Positions 48,089 through 56,926 of a DNA stretch of 64,000 bases are shown piece by piece. The translations under genes and the position numbers were made by a program. Under the pieces are notes generated by a model. The model ran no database searches and was not told where the DNA came from. It worked only from the letters and a program-made list of their open reading frames with translations. Where the stretch lies: NCBI RefSeq assembly GCF_000152825.2, contig NC_014414.1, forward strand, positions 186,001 to 250,000, written 5' to 3'. This DNA comes from Parvularcula bermudensis HTCC2503 (GTDB lineage: Bacteria > Pseudomonadota > Alphaproteobacteria > Caulobacterales > Parvularculaceae). Position 1 is the first letter of the stretch. Each line of letters starts with the position of its first letter.

Positions 48089-48736
48089 ATGGCAGAAAAA
48101 CAGTCGGCAGAGACCGCGCAAAACTCACCCCGTCGTCAGCGCCAGGCCCCCGACGAGCCGACGATTATTAAAAAGTACGCCAATCGTCGCCTCTATAATA
48201 CAGCAACGAGTTCCTACGTCACGTTGGAAACGCTGGCCGCCATGGTTCGAGGTGGGGAGAATTTCATCGTCATCGACGCGAAAAGCGGCCAGGACCTTAC
48301 CCGTTCAGTCCTGACACAGATTATCTTCGAGCAGGAAAACAAGGGCGAGAACCTGCTTCCCGTCTCGTTCCTACGCGAAATTATCGGTCTTTACGGGGAC
48401 AATCTGCAAAGCTTCGTACCCTCCTATCTCGAAATGTCGATGGAAGCGTTCAAGAAGAATCAAGAAGCGATGCGACGGTCCGTTTCCGAAGCATTGACCG
48501 CGCCGCAATCGGGGCTCAAAATCTTCGAAGATGCCGCGCGCAACAATATGGCCTTCTTTGAGCAGGGTATGAAAATGTTCGGGCTCGGTCGCGCCCGCGG
48601 CATGACCGGCGACCCACAGCCCGAGCTCGATGCTCTCCGCGCGGAGGTCGAAACCCTTCGCAGCGAATTGGCCAAAGCCAAGGGCGAAGACAAGGCCAGA
48701 AGCGAAGACAAGGCCAAAGGCGACAAACCGAGTTAA
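48089..48736 (+). CDS. phaR: Polyhydroxyalkanoate synthesis repressor PhaR
   Basis: PhaR binds PHB granules and DNA and represses phasin and pha genes until polymer accumulates. The 215-aa protein has the conserved DNA-binding N-terminus (IIKKYANRRLYNTATSSYVT) and the PHB-accumulation domain (LTQIIFEQENKGENLLPVSF). A coiled, Lys/Asp/Glu-rich tail follows. The ATG at 48089 is preferred to a TTG nine bases upstream. Divergent from phaA-phaB. Confidence 0.94.
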   Translation: MAEKQSAETAQNSPRRQRQAPDEPTIIKKYANRRLYNTATSSYVTLETLAAMVRGGENFIVIDAKSGQDLTRSVLTQIIFEQENKGENLLPVSFLREIIGLYGDNLQSFVPSYLEMSMEAFKKNQEAMRRSVSEALTAPQSGLKIFEDAARNNMAFFEQGMKMFGLGRARGMTGDPQPELDALRAEVETLRSELAKAKGEDKARSEDKAKGDKPS

Positions 48737-49318
48737 ACAATCCGTCCCCCCGAGCCGATGGCCCGGGCTCGTCGGATGACAGGGATGTCTGATACGGTGA
48801 TGGCACCTCTTTGACGAAAGAGGGAGAGAGGCAGCCCCTTGTGCCCCCCCGGCGGGCCTCTTCGCCTTTTGTCTTCGTCATTCGTCAGGACAAAGGCGAT
48901 GTCGTGCCCTCAATGGTGTCGTGCCTTCAATGTCGTCGTCTATGGTGCTTTCCGGCAGCGCCCTCCGGCCCCACGGACAGAGCCCCTGCGGCCCCCTTCG
49001 TTTTGTGTTGCCCATGCCTCAGGCCGCGGCGACCCTTCTACTAATCAAGAACAGAGAAGACTAGTCGCATGACGCAAAATGTGCGCCCTTGAATGTGGAA
49101 GAAAAAAGACGTCATCACCGAGGCAGTCTGTGTTTTTGACAAAACGATGACGGCTTCAATGCATCGACGAGACAATTGAGTCACCAATCGTCTATGGGCG
49201 ATCATACTTCTTTCTCTCGTTCAAGTGCATTTTGTCTTTCGAAGGGCAGCAACTGCTCTAGAAATTCAGTGGCACCTGCGGCATGAGACCCCTGCCATTC
49301 AAGAGGGAGGCACTCATC
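48737..49318. other. Gene-poor gap between phaR and the RTX-like gene
   Basis: Nearly 600 bases without a supported gene. A GC-rich hairpin (CGAGCC near 48751 with GGCTCG near 48765) just after phaR may end its transcript. The motif GTCGTGCC(C/T)TCAATG occurs twice in tandem at about 48900-48930. The last 250 bases become AT-richer and probably contain the promoter of the secreted protein gene. Short reading frames here have no signal peptide, RBS or family support. Confidence 0.5.
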
Positions 49319-50200
49319 ATGGCTTTTATTCTCGGCACTTCTGGTAACGACAACGCGGTGTCCACCGCCCCGCTCGACATCTTTCTCGGCCTCGGCGGCG
49401 ACGATGTCTATCAAGCGGGCAGCGGGATCGACATCGCCCTGGCAGGCGCGGGCAGCGATCAGCTGATCGGCGGCGCCGGCCTCAGCATCTTTGGCGGCGG
49501 CGCGGGCGCCGACCTCTTCACCCTGGCCGCCGGTGCGGGCGGGACCATGAATATCCTCGATTTCGAGCAAGGCATCGATCTGATCGATCTGTCCGAGTAC
49601 GGCATCAAGGAATTGGCCGAAATCGATGTGTCCTATTCCGATAATGGCGCCAGCGTCTTTGTCGGCGACGCCGTGATCAATCTCCGGAACTTCTTCGGTG
49701 ATCTGACGGAAGAGGACTTCAAATTCGACGTCGACACGATCGATTTCGAAGACATCACCCCTGCAGACCGTTACGCGCCCATCCCCACAGGGTATAACGG
49801 CTTCACCTGGTTCAACCTGGCTGTGATCGACGTCGCCGCTCAAGACGCGCAGTTCCCGCTCAACGGCTACGAAGCCAATAGCGGCACCAATGCGATGTTC
49901 AACGAATTCGGCGGCAGCGCGTCGATCTCGCGCAGCGCGAATTTCGACTTCGATTCCTTCTACGCGTCCGCCGCGTGGAACGAAGGCCTGCAGCTTGAAG
50001 TGTCGGGCTATGACGACGGCGTCTTCATCGGGTCGCAAACCTTCACGCTGTCCTACGATGTCAGCAATTTCTACGAATTGGACGACACGATCTTTGACTC
50101 GGTCGACCAAGTTGAGTTCTCGACCTTCGGCGGCGTCGACGATCCGAACGACGATGGGACCGGCACCCAATTCTCCATGGACGACCTCGTGATCGGCTAA
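49319..50200 (+). CDS. RTX-like (hemolysin-type calcium-binding repeat) secreted protein
   Basis: GGGAGG precedes the ATG at 49319. There is no Sec signal. Residues ~20-75 contain degenerate Gly/Asp-rich nonapeptide repeats ([39 protein letters not shown]) typical of calcium-binding RTX beta-rolls. The C-terminal half (~150-293) is an acidic, aromatic-rich beta domain ([36 protein letters not shown]) seen in various extracellular proteins. Secretion by a type I system is plausible but the RTX block is N-terminal, which is unusual. A terminator follows. Confidence 0.75.
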   Translation: MAFILGTSGNDNAVSTAPLDIFLGLGGDDVYQAGSGIDIALAGAGSDQLIGGAGLSIFGGGAGADLFTLAAGAGGTMNILDFEQGIDLIDLSEYGIKELAEIDVSYSDNGASVFVGDAVINLRNFFGDLTEEDFKFDVDTIDFEDITPADRYAPIPTGYNGFTWFNLAVIDVAAQDAQFPLNGYEANSGTNAMFNEFGGSASISRSANFDFDSFYASAAWNEGLQLEVSGYDDGVFIGSQTFTLSYDVSNFYELDDTIFDSVDQVEFSTFGGVDDPNDDGTGTQFSMDDLVIG

Positions 50201-50227
50201 GCCGGTCCACCACATCCATCAGTCAGA

Positions 50228-50257
50228 GGGGGACTCGCTGGGCGGGCCCCCTTTTTT
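50228..50257 (+). terminator. Intrinsic terminator after the RTX-like gene
   Basis: GGGGG (50228-50232) pairs with CCCCC (50247-50251) over a 14-base loop that can pair further, followed by six T residues. Confidence 0.8.
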
Positions 50258-50364
50258 ATATAGCCACTTTGGAAACCACCGATGACGGGAATAGACATTC
50301 CCCAAAAATCTCGACAGACCCTATCTGCATTTCGCAAGACAGTGAACATACAAGGGAACGTCGC

Positions 50365-50832
50365 GTGGGTATTATCAACGAATTCAAACAATTCGCCGTG
50401 AAAGGCAATGTTGTCGATCTCGCCGTCGGGATCATTATCGGCGGCGCCTTCAGCACAATCGTCAAATCCTTGGTCAATGACGTCATTATGCCGCCTATTG
50501 GCTGGCTGACCGGCGGCGTCGATTTCTCCTCCCTTTACATCAATCTCCAGGACATCACGGGGGCGGAAGCGGCGTATGCAAGCCTCGATGCCGCCCGCGA
50601 AGCAGGCGCCCCGGTCATCGCCTATGGTCTCTTCATCAACAACATCATTTCCTTTGTGATCGTTGCCTGGGCGGTCTTTCTGTTGGTGAAAGGCATGAAC
50701 AGCCTGCAGAAAAAGGCTGAGGACGAAAAGGCGGCTGCCCCCGTCGAGCCTCCCAAGGATGTTGTGCTCCTGACGGAGATTCGCGATCTCCTGAAGGCGC
50801 AAGGGGAGGCACCGATTCCCTCCCCCTCCTGA
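50365..50832 (+). CDS. mscL: Large-conductance mechanosensitive channel MscL
   Basis: Opens under high membrane tension to release osmolytes. The 155-aa protein starts at GTG 50365 ([20 protein letters not shown]), with AAGGGA seven bases upstream; the longer frame has no homology. It has two transmembrane helices ([20 protein letters not shown] and [16 protein letters not shown]) and the MscL-conserved [14 protein letters not shown] loop. The C-terminal bundle [12 protein letters not shown] is present. Confidence 0.96.
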   Translation: MGIINEFKQFAVKGNVVDLAVGIIIGGAFSTIVKSLVNDVIMPPIGWLTGGVDFSSLYINLQDITGAEAAYASLDAAREAGAPVIAYGLFINNIISFVIVAWAVFLLVKGMNSLQKKAEDEKAAAPVEPPKDVVLLTEIRDLLKAQGEAPIPSPS

Positions 50833-50952
50833 TGACTTGCCCCAGGCCCTTCGCGCTTTTTCGCACGAAGGGGGGCTCGGCCTGCGCCGGGCACAGAAAA
50901 AGCTTCATCATACCAATGGGCGGTGCACCTCGCCGAGGCGAATGAGCCGTCT

Positions 50953-52926
50953 CTAGCTGTCCGCTCGATCCCTGAGATCGGGCGGCAGGGCCTCCGCCGC
51001 AAAAACCGCCACGGCCTCATCGAGGGAGAGGGTCTGGCTTTGTTTCGAACCAAGGCGCCGCACAGAGAGCGTGCGCTCCTCAGCTTCGCGGGCCCCGATC
51101 ACGGCGATGATCGGCACCTTACCATCCGAATGCTCTCTGACCTTATAATTGATCTTTTCGTTTCGAAGGTCGGTTTCTACCCGTAGGTTTGCGGCCCTGA
51201 ACGCGTCGGCCGCCTCCTCCGCGAACGCATTCACATCGGTGGTGATCGTCGCCACGACGATTTGGGTCGGCGCCAGCCAGAGCGGCATCCGCCCGGCATG
51301 GTTTTCGATCAAGATGCCAAGGAACCGTTCCATCGATCCGAGGATCGCCCGGTGTAACATGATCGGTCTTTTCTTGGCGCCATCCTCGTCAATATAGACC
51401 GCATCGAGACGTTCAGGCAGCAACGCATCGAGCTGGAGGGTGCCGCATTGCCATGAGCGCCCGATCGCATCGCGAAGATGATATTCGAGTTTAGGGGCAT
51501 AGAACGCCCCCTCCCCCGGGAGAACCTCAAACTCGAGGCCAGCGGCAATCAGCGCCTCTTCGAGGGCGCTCTCCATCTTATCCCAGAATTCGTCAGTGCC
51601 GATCCGTTGCTCAGGCCGGGTGGCCATGGCGACCCGAACATCCTCAAAGCCGAGATCGCGATAAACGCTGGAGGCCAATTCGCAAAAGCGTATGGTCTCC
51701 TCCACGATCTGCTCTTCGGTACAAAAAATATGGGCGTCGTCCTGGGTAAACTGCCGGACGCGCATGATCCCATGCAGGGCGCCATGGGGTTCGTTACGGT
51801 GACAGCAGCCAAACTCCGCCATCCTGATGGGCAAATCACGGTAGGAAGTGATCCCTTGACGGAAGATCTGAACATGGGCTGGGCAGTTCATCGGTTTGAC
51901 GGCCATTAGCTTGGCCTCCGGGTCGATGACCGGGCCCTCCCCCTCCACATCGGGGACTTCGTCCGGCACAACGAACATATTCTGGGAATATTTCCCCCAG
52001 TGTCCGGAGGACTGCCACAGCTTGGCATCGATCAATTGTGGGGTCTTCACCTCTTTATAGCCCGCAGCGTCCAGTCTCCGACGAATATAGGCTTCGAGGG
52101 CCAACCACATCGTATAGCCCTTGGGGTGCCAGAACACCGAGCCATGGGCCTCCTCCTGGAGATGGAACAGGTCCATCTGCTTGCCCAGACGGCGATGATC
52201 GCGTTTTTCGGCTTCTTCAAGACGGGTGAGATAGGCCTTCAGCGCCTTTTCATTCGCCCAGGCGGTCCCGTAGATACGGTGCAGGACCTCATTACGATGA
52301 TCCCCCCGCCAATAGGCACCAGCTAGCTTCAACAGCTTGAACGCCTTACCAATATGCTTCGTTGACGGAAGGTGAGGGCCACGGCAGAGGTCATACCAAT
52401 CCCCGTGGTGATAGATCTTAACCTCTTCGTCCGTGGGCAAATCTCTAACAATCTCCGCCTTGTAATGCTCGCCCTGAGCTTCAAAAAGGCGGGCCGCTTC
52501 TTCCCGCGACACGACCTCCTTACGGGTTTCGAGATCGGCATCGACCAATGCCGCCATCTTGCGCTCGATGGCGTCGAAATCCTCCGTCGAGAACGGAGTC
52601 TTACGGGCGAAGTCGTAGAAGAAGCCATCCTCGATAACCGGGCCGATCGTGACTTGGGTATCGGGAAACAGGGCCTGGACCGCCTGGGCCAACAAATGGG
52701 CCGCATCGTGACGGATGAGATCAAGCCCCTCTTCGCTGTCACGGGTCACGATCTCGACGGCGGCATCGCTCTTAATGGGATCCCAGAGATCGACGACAGT
52801 GCCATTGACCTTCACCGCCAGCGCTTTTTTCGCAAGGGATTTAGAGATATCGCCCGCAAGCTCTGCCCCGGTGAGGGGGGCGTCATAGGTGCGGACCGCC
52901 CCGTCGGGCAGAGTGATGGTCGGCAT
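50953..52926 (-). CDS. thrS: Threonyl-tRNA synthetase
   Basis: The 657-aa class II synthetase has the N-terminal TGS domain ([20 protein letters not shown]) and the editing domain ([32 protein letters not shown]). The catalytic core includes [10 protein letters not shown] and [15 protein letters not shown]. The anticodon-binding domain follows. The length is standard. In many alphaproteobacteria thrS lies near yidD, a NifU-like gene and hisI/folE, which are all within the next 12 kb here. Confidence 0.97.
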   Translation of the reverse strand: MPTITLPDGAVRTYDAPLTGAELAGDISKSLAKKALAVKVNGTVVDLWDPIKSDAAVEIVTRDSEEGLDLIRHDAAHLLAQAVQALFPDTQVTIGPVIEDGFFYDFARKTPFSTEDFDAIERKMAALVDADLETRKEVVSREEAARLFEAQGEHYKAEIVRDLPTDEEVKIYHHGDWYDLCRGPHLPSTKHIGKAFKLLKLAGAYWRGDHRNEVLHRIYGTAWANEKALKAYLTRLEEAEKRDHRRLGKQMDLFHLQEEAHGSVFWHPKGYTMWLALEAYIRRRLDAAGYKEVKTPQLIDAKLWQSSGHWGKYSQNMFVVPDEVPDVEGEGPVIDPEAKLMAVKPMNCPAHVQIFRQGITSYRDLPIRMAEFGCCHRNEPHGALHGIMRVRQFTQDDAHIFCTEEQIVEETIRFCELASSVYRDLGFEDVRVAMATRPEQRIGTDEFWDKMESALEEALIAAGLEFEVLPGEGAFYAPKLEYHLRDAIGRSWQCGTLQLDALLPERLDAVYIDEDGAKKRPIMLHRAILGSMERFLGILIENHAGRMPLWLAPTQIVVATITTDVNAFAEEAADAFRAANLRVETDLRNEKINYKVREHSDGKVPIIAVIGAREAEERTLSVRRLGSKQSQTLSLDEAVAVFAAEALPPDLRDRADS

Positions 52927-53016
52927 AGGGACCTCAGATAAGAAAACGCGGGGACCCTCTTCATGGCCCCGGTCGCCAATGACCGCAACGCGTCGCGCAA
53001 GACAGAGCGGGGGGAC

Positions 53017-53742
53017 TTACCGATCCCGCGAGGGAAGGAGAAGGGGAAATGTCGTAATCGATAGGGCTCTTGTCCGTCCCACGGTCACCATCTCGGCAAG
53101 GGCCTCGGTCTCGGCGACGATCGCCGCGATCTGACGATGATGCATCGGAACGGCGCCATCATCCTCCTGCGCCCCGGCGGTCCGGACCCACCCCGTGCCG
53201 CACGCCCCCACGGGGGCGAGGGCATCGCTGCCCTCAGTCTGCCGCCCCGCATCCCCGGCGAGGGTGCAGAGGGTGGTGCGGTCATAGGTCGAGGTCGCGA
53301 AGGTCTCGATCTGATGACGCTGACAGGCCGCATCGCAATGGTCCCGCACCGCGTCGGATCGGGTGACGGGGGTCAGCGCGGCCGCAGCGTCCCCTCGAGC
53401 GTCGAGCGGTCCATCGGTCAGCCCCGCCCCCCCATCGATCGCGGCGTCATGGCCAAGAAATTGGGGGCTGAGTTCGGCAAGCTGATACCAGGCCCCACAG
53501 CGCTCCCCTTCGCAATCGGCGAAGCGGTGAAAGATCGCCCACCCGTCATCATTGCGCGCGCCAAGGACCCGCACCTGGCCGTCGGCGCTCCGGCTTTGAT
53601 GAATGATCGTCCACCCCGTCGCTTCGAGATTCGCGGCGACGGCCGAGGGCATCACCGGCCCCACAGTGCGAACCGGGAGCATTTCGGGACCGCCGGTCAT
53701 CGATGACACGATGGCAACAACGCTCGAAAGGACAGACAGCAT
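53017..53742 (-). CDS. Hypothetical secreted protein
   Basis: GAGGAG lies seven bases before the ATG at 53742, which starts an N-terminal hydrophobic segment (MLSVLSSVVAIVSSM). The 241-aa product has several cysteines in the middle (ADCEGERCGAW, DHCDAACQRH, TTLCTLAG), suggesting disulfides and a periplasmic location. No recognisable family. It sits between the flagellin and thrS genes in the same orientation. Confidence 0.65.
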   Translation of the reverse strand: MLSVLSSVVAIVSSMTGGPEMLPVRTVGPVMPSAVAANLEATGWTIIHQSRSADGQVRVLGARNDDGWAIFHRFADCEGERCGAWYQLAELSPQFLGHDAAIDGGAGLTDGPLDARGDAAAALTPVTRSDAVRDHCDAACQRHQIETFATSTYDRTTLCTLAGDAGRQTEGSDALAPVGACGTGWVRTAGAQEDDGAVPMHHRQIAAIVAETEALAEMVTVGRTRALSITTFPLLLPSRDR

Positions 53743-53832
53743 GACCATTCTCCTCAAGGCGAGAATGGCATGGGGGCAAAGGGCGCGCAACGCCGCCAAC
53801 CAACTCGCCGAGACTCGCAGAGAAGATAAACC

Positions 53833-55026
53833 TCAGTCGAACAGCGACAGAAGGCGCGAGGGGGCCGAATTGGCGATCTCCAACGCTTCGAGCGCGAGGG
53901 CCTGACGCGCCTGGAGTAATTGCAACTTCGCCGCCGCCTCGGCGAGGTCGGCATCGGTGAGGGCTGCGGCCCCCGCCTCATATTGGCCTGCAATATCCTC
54001 AAGCAATGTTTGTTGGGCGCCGATCCGGGACTGCGCACTCCCCAAGGAAGCAACCGCCCGATCGGCGAGGTCGATCAAGCCTTCGATATCGGCAAGGGCC
54101 GAAAGGGCCGCATCGCTGCTGCCGACATTGAGTTGAGCAAGATCTTCGAGCCCGCCCCCGGCGGCCCCTGCATTTGCGGTCGCCGAGAGGGTCAGCGACC
54201 CGCCGCTCGCATTCGTCACCGTCACCACATTCGAGGCCACCGCCACGGTGATCCCGGTCCCCACAAGGCCACTGAGGCGGTTCCCGAGGGTCGCGGCGAC
54301 ACTGTCGGCCGTATCCCCCGCAACGGCGCGATAGCGCGCGGTCTCGCCACCGAGGGTGAGCGTATAGATATCCCCCGCCTCGACGGCGCCGCTGGCGAAA
54401 GTCACCGAGCCCGAGGACGAATCGGCGACGCTGGTCGTGGCGCTATCGCTGAAAAGACCACTACCGGCATGGACCGCCCCCGCCTCTCCGGAAGTCTTTC
54501 CCGTCCCCGTCGTGCCGGCACTTTGCGTGAGATCGGCGCGGGCGAAGGTCAGTGTCTGGACCGCCGGCGAGCCATTATCGGTAGCGGTCAGGCCGGCAAA
54601 CACTCTATAGGGGTCGCTGCCCGAGAGAAGATTGACTGAGTTGAACCGCGCGCTGGTCACCACCGAAGAGATCTGATCGACGATATTGTCGATGTCGGTC
54701 TGGATCGCGGTCCGATTGGCGCCGCTGGCCTCGGCGGAGGCGATCAGCGTTTCGATCTCTCCCAAAAGGGATTGGACCTGTTCAGCGGCGGAGGCCCCCA
54801 CCGCCAGGGTTGACGCGGACAGACTGAGACTGTCGGCAATCGTCTGCGCCGTCGTCGCATCGCCCCGTAAGCGCATGGCTGTGGTATAGCGATAGGGATT
54901 GTCGGCAGGCTCGGCGACCTCTTTCCCCGTCGCGATCATCCGCTCTGTGGCGGCCAGATCCCGATCGATAATTCGCAGGGCGCTGAGCGCTTTCTGCGAC
55001 GGGAGGGAGAACCCTATCGCCGTCAT
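53833..55026 (-). CDS. Flagellin
   Basis: The 397-aa protein has the conserved flagellin D0/D1 termini: an N-terminal helix with LPSQKALSALRIIDRDLAAT and SVNLLSGSDP, and a C-terminal helix (AAAKLQLLQARQALALEALE, ANSAPSRLLSLFD). The central ~170 residues are a Ser/Thr/Gly/Ala-rich variable domain exposed on the filament. No other flagellar gene (hook, flaF, flbT, export) is near, so this is a stand-alone flagellin locus. Whether it is the main filament protein or an accessory copy is unknown. Confidence 0.88.
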   Translation of the reverse strand: MTAIGFSLPSQKALSALRIIDRDLAATERMIATGKEVAEPADNPYRYTTAMRLRGDATTAQTIADSLSLSASTLAVGASAAEQVQSLLGEIETLIASAEASGANRTAIQTDIDNIVDQISSVVTSARFNSVNLLSGSDPYRVFAGLTATDNGSPAVQTLTFARADLTQSAGTTGTGKTSGEAGAVHAGSGLFSDSATTSVADSSSGSVTFASGAVEAGDIYTLTLGGETARYRAVAGDTADSVAATLGNRLSGLVGTGITVAVASNVVTVTNASGGSLTLSATANAGAAGGGLEDLAQLNVGSSDAALSALADIEGLIDLADRAVASLGSAQSRIGAQQTLLEDIAGQYEAGAAALTDADLAEAAAKLQLLQARQALALEALEIANSAPSRLLSLFD

Positions 55027-55134
55027 GTCTGTCCCCGTCTGCGCCCGCGATCCCCACCGCGTCGCCGTTCCACCATCGATCCGCCATTTCGGACCCCACG
55101 GGGATCCCCATACTAAATAGACCTCAAGGAACGA

Positions 55135-55392
55135 TTAATTGCCTCCCGCTTGTCGGTGGGGCTGTGGCGGGACGGGGTCATAGCCGTGACTGCCGCCGGG
55201 CCGACACCGCAACAGCCGACCCGCGGTCAGGCCTGTCGCCCGCATCAAAGGATAGGTCCGATAGGCCTCGATCGCGTAATCAGAACAGGTCGGCAGGTGA
55301 CGACATCGCACCCCGGCGCCGTAAAAGAGCGGCGAGAGGGTCATCTGATAGACCCGCAAGAGAGCAATCGCCCCTCGGGCACCCCACGACAT
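55135..55392 (-). CDS. yidD: Membrane protein insertion efficiency factor YidD
   Basis: The 85-aa amphipathic protein has the family core IALLRVYQMTLSPLF, CRHLPTCSDYAIEAY and CRPGGSHGYDPVP. It acts near YidC at the inner membrane. The start overlaps the stop of the NifU-like gene by one base (TGATG). Confidence 0.93.
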   Translation of the reverse strand: MSWGARGAIALLRVYQMTLSPLFYGAGVRCRHLPTCSDYAIEAYRTYPLMRATGLTAGRLLRCRPGGSHGYDPVPPQPHRQAGGN

Positions 55393-55820
55393 CAGGCCAC
55401 CTTAGTGAGGTGATCGACACAGTCCACCGCCGCGTCGAAGACGAGAAGCGTTGAGGCGTGACGGGCGGGATACGCCCGAATGGGGGCCAATTGCGCTAGG
55501 GCCGCCCAGCGTCCATCGGGCGAGGGCCCATCGGCGGTCAGCATCGCCCGCATCTGGGCCGCGACCTGCCGCACCTCCGCCGCTGTTGCGCCTCTGACCG
55601 TGCCGGCAAAAAGCGAGGCGGCGGCTTGGCCGAGGGCACACGCCTTCACGTCGAGGGCGATGTCGGTCACCCGCCCCCCTTCCATCGCCAGCCCGACCTC
55701 GACCTCAGAACCGCAGACCCGGCTCGTCCGTCGGGCCCGGGCGGCCATGTCGCTCATGTCGGCGACCGGCGGAATTCCCGCGGCGGCCTCAAGCAGAGAG
55801 TCGGAATAAAGGTCATCCAT
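55392..55820 (-). CDS. NifU/IscU-like iron-sulfur cluster scaffold protein
   Basis: The 142-aa product (MDDLYSDSLLEAAAGI) has the three spaced Cys of the IscU N-type scaffold: SRVCGSEVEVGL, VKACALGQAAASL and a C-terminal Cys in AAVDCVDHL. It may hold transient Fe-S clusters. The ATG at 55820 fits the family start. Translationally coupled to yidD. Confidence 0.85.
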   Translation of the reverse strand: MDDLYSDSLLEAAAGIPPVADMSDMAARARRTSRVCGSEVEVGLAMEGGRVTDIALDVKACALGQAAASLFAGTVRGATAAEVRQVAAQMRAMLTADGPSPDGRWAALAQLAPIRAYPARHASTLLVFDAAVDCVDHLTKVA

Positions 55821-55894
55821 AATGAGAGAAATAAGCAACGGCCTTGCCGACGGAAAGGGGCAAGCCAGCTTACTTGTCTGCTGGAGGCCCGCTT

Positions 55895-56920
55895 TTGCTC
55901 GTCATTGACTCCCCCATCGCCCTGCTTGCCACCGGGGCGATCACCGCCCTTCTGATCGTCTTCACCGGGATCCGCCTGTCAAAGGTCGCCGATATTCTGG
56001 CCGATCGCACGGGGCTGGGGGAGGCGCTGGCCGGGGCCTTGATGCTGGGGGCGGTGACATCGCTTTCAGGCCTTGTGACCTCCGTCACGGCGGCGAGCCG
56101 TGGCCTCCCTGAGCTGGCGATCAGCAATGCGGTGGGGGGGATCGCCGCGCAAACCGTCTTTTTGGTCATCGCCGACCTGTCCTATCGGCGGGCCAATCTG
56201 GAACATGCGGCCGCCTCGCTAGAGAACATGATGCAGGGAGCGCTGCTCATCGCCTGCCTCAGTCTGGCGCTTGCGGCGATGAGCGTGCCTGACATCGCCA
56301 TCTTCTCCATTCACCCCGCGAGTATTGCGATTGTGGCGCTTTATTTGGGGGGGCTTCCCCTGGTCCGCGGCGCGCGGGAGGTTCCCGGCTGGCGCCCCCG
56401 CAGCACGATAGAAACGTCTATGGACGAACCGGACCCAGACAATGAGGAACGCCCTTTACGTCCGCTGATGATCGAATTCCTTGCCCTCGCCGCCCTGACC
56501 GCGGGATCGGGCTATTTTCTCGCCGCCGCCGCCGATGGAGCGGTCGCGCGATATGGCGTGTCCGAAGCGCTGTTGGGGGCCTTTGCCACAGCGATCGTCA
56601 CCTCCCTGCCCGAGCTTGTCACCACCCTGGCGGCTGTCCGCCGCGGCGCCCTCGCCCTTGCCATTGGCGGGATCATCGGCGGCAACAGCTTTGACACCTT
56701 GTTCATCGTCGCCTCGGATATCGCCTATCGCGAGGGGCCGATCTATGCCGATATCGCCAATAGCCAGCAATTCCTCATGACGCTGACCATATTGATGACG
56801 GCAATCTTGGTGATGGGACTACTATCCCGCCAGCGCCAAGGCCCCGGCGGGATCGGCTTTGAAACCATATTGTTGATCGTCGCCTATCTTGGCGGCGCCG
56901 CGATCCTCGCTCTGCTCTGA
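55895..56920 (+). CDS. Cation/proton or sodium/calcium exchanger family (CaCA-like) membrane protein
   Basis: About ten transmembrane helices in two halves, each with an alpha-repeat. The second repeat is canonical (TSLPELVTTLAAVRRGALAL and GGIIGGNSFDTLFI), while the first reads TSLSGLVTSVTAASRGLPEL and GGIAAQTVF, lacking the acidic residue and the Asn. The central loop is hydrophilic. The start is taken as TTG at 55895 because GGAGG precedes it by seven bases; a TTG at 55844 is the longest alternative. Ion specificity unknown. Confidence 0.78.
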   Translation: MLVIDSPIALLATGAITALLIVFTGIRLSKVADILADRTGLGEALAGALMLGAVTSLSGLVTSVTAASRGLPELAISNAVGGIAAQTVFLVIADLSYRRANLEHAAASLENMMQGALLIACLSLALAAMSVPDIAIFSIHPASIAIVALYLGGLPLVRGAREVPGWRPRSTIETSMDEPDPDNEERPLRPLMIEFLALAALTAGSGYFLAAAADGAVARYGVSEALLGAFATAIVTSLPELVTTLAAVRRGALALAIGGIIGGNSFDTLFIVASDIAYREGPIYADIANSQQFLMTLTILMTAILVMGLLSRQRQGPGGIGFETILLIVAYLGGAAILALL

Positions 56921-56926
56921 CCTTGA

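Noticed and set aside
48811-49072. Two short plus-strand frames after phaR
   Set aside because: No signal peptide, no good RBS, Pro/Arg/Cys composition typical of random GC-rich sequence.
49202-50215. Minus-strand 337-codon frame opposite the RTX-like gene
   Set aside because: Gly/Asp repeat DNA leaves the reverse strand open; the forward frame has the RBS and family pattern.
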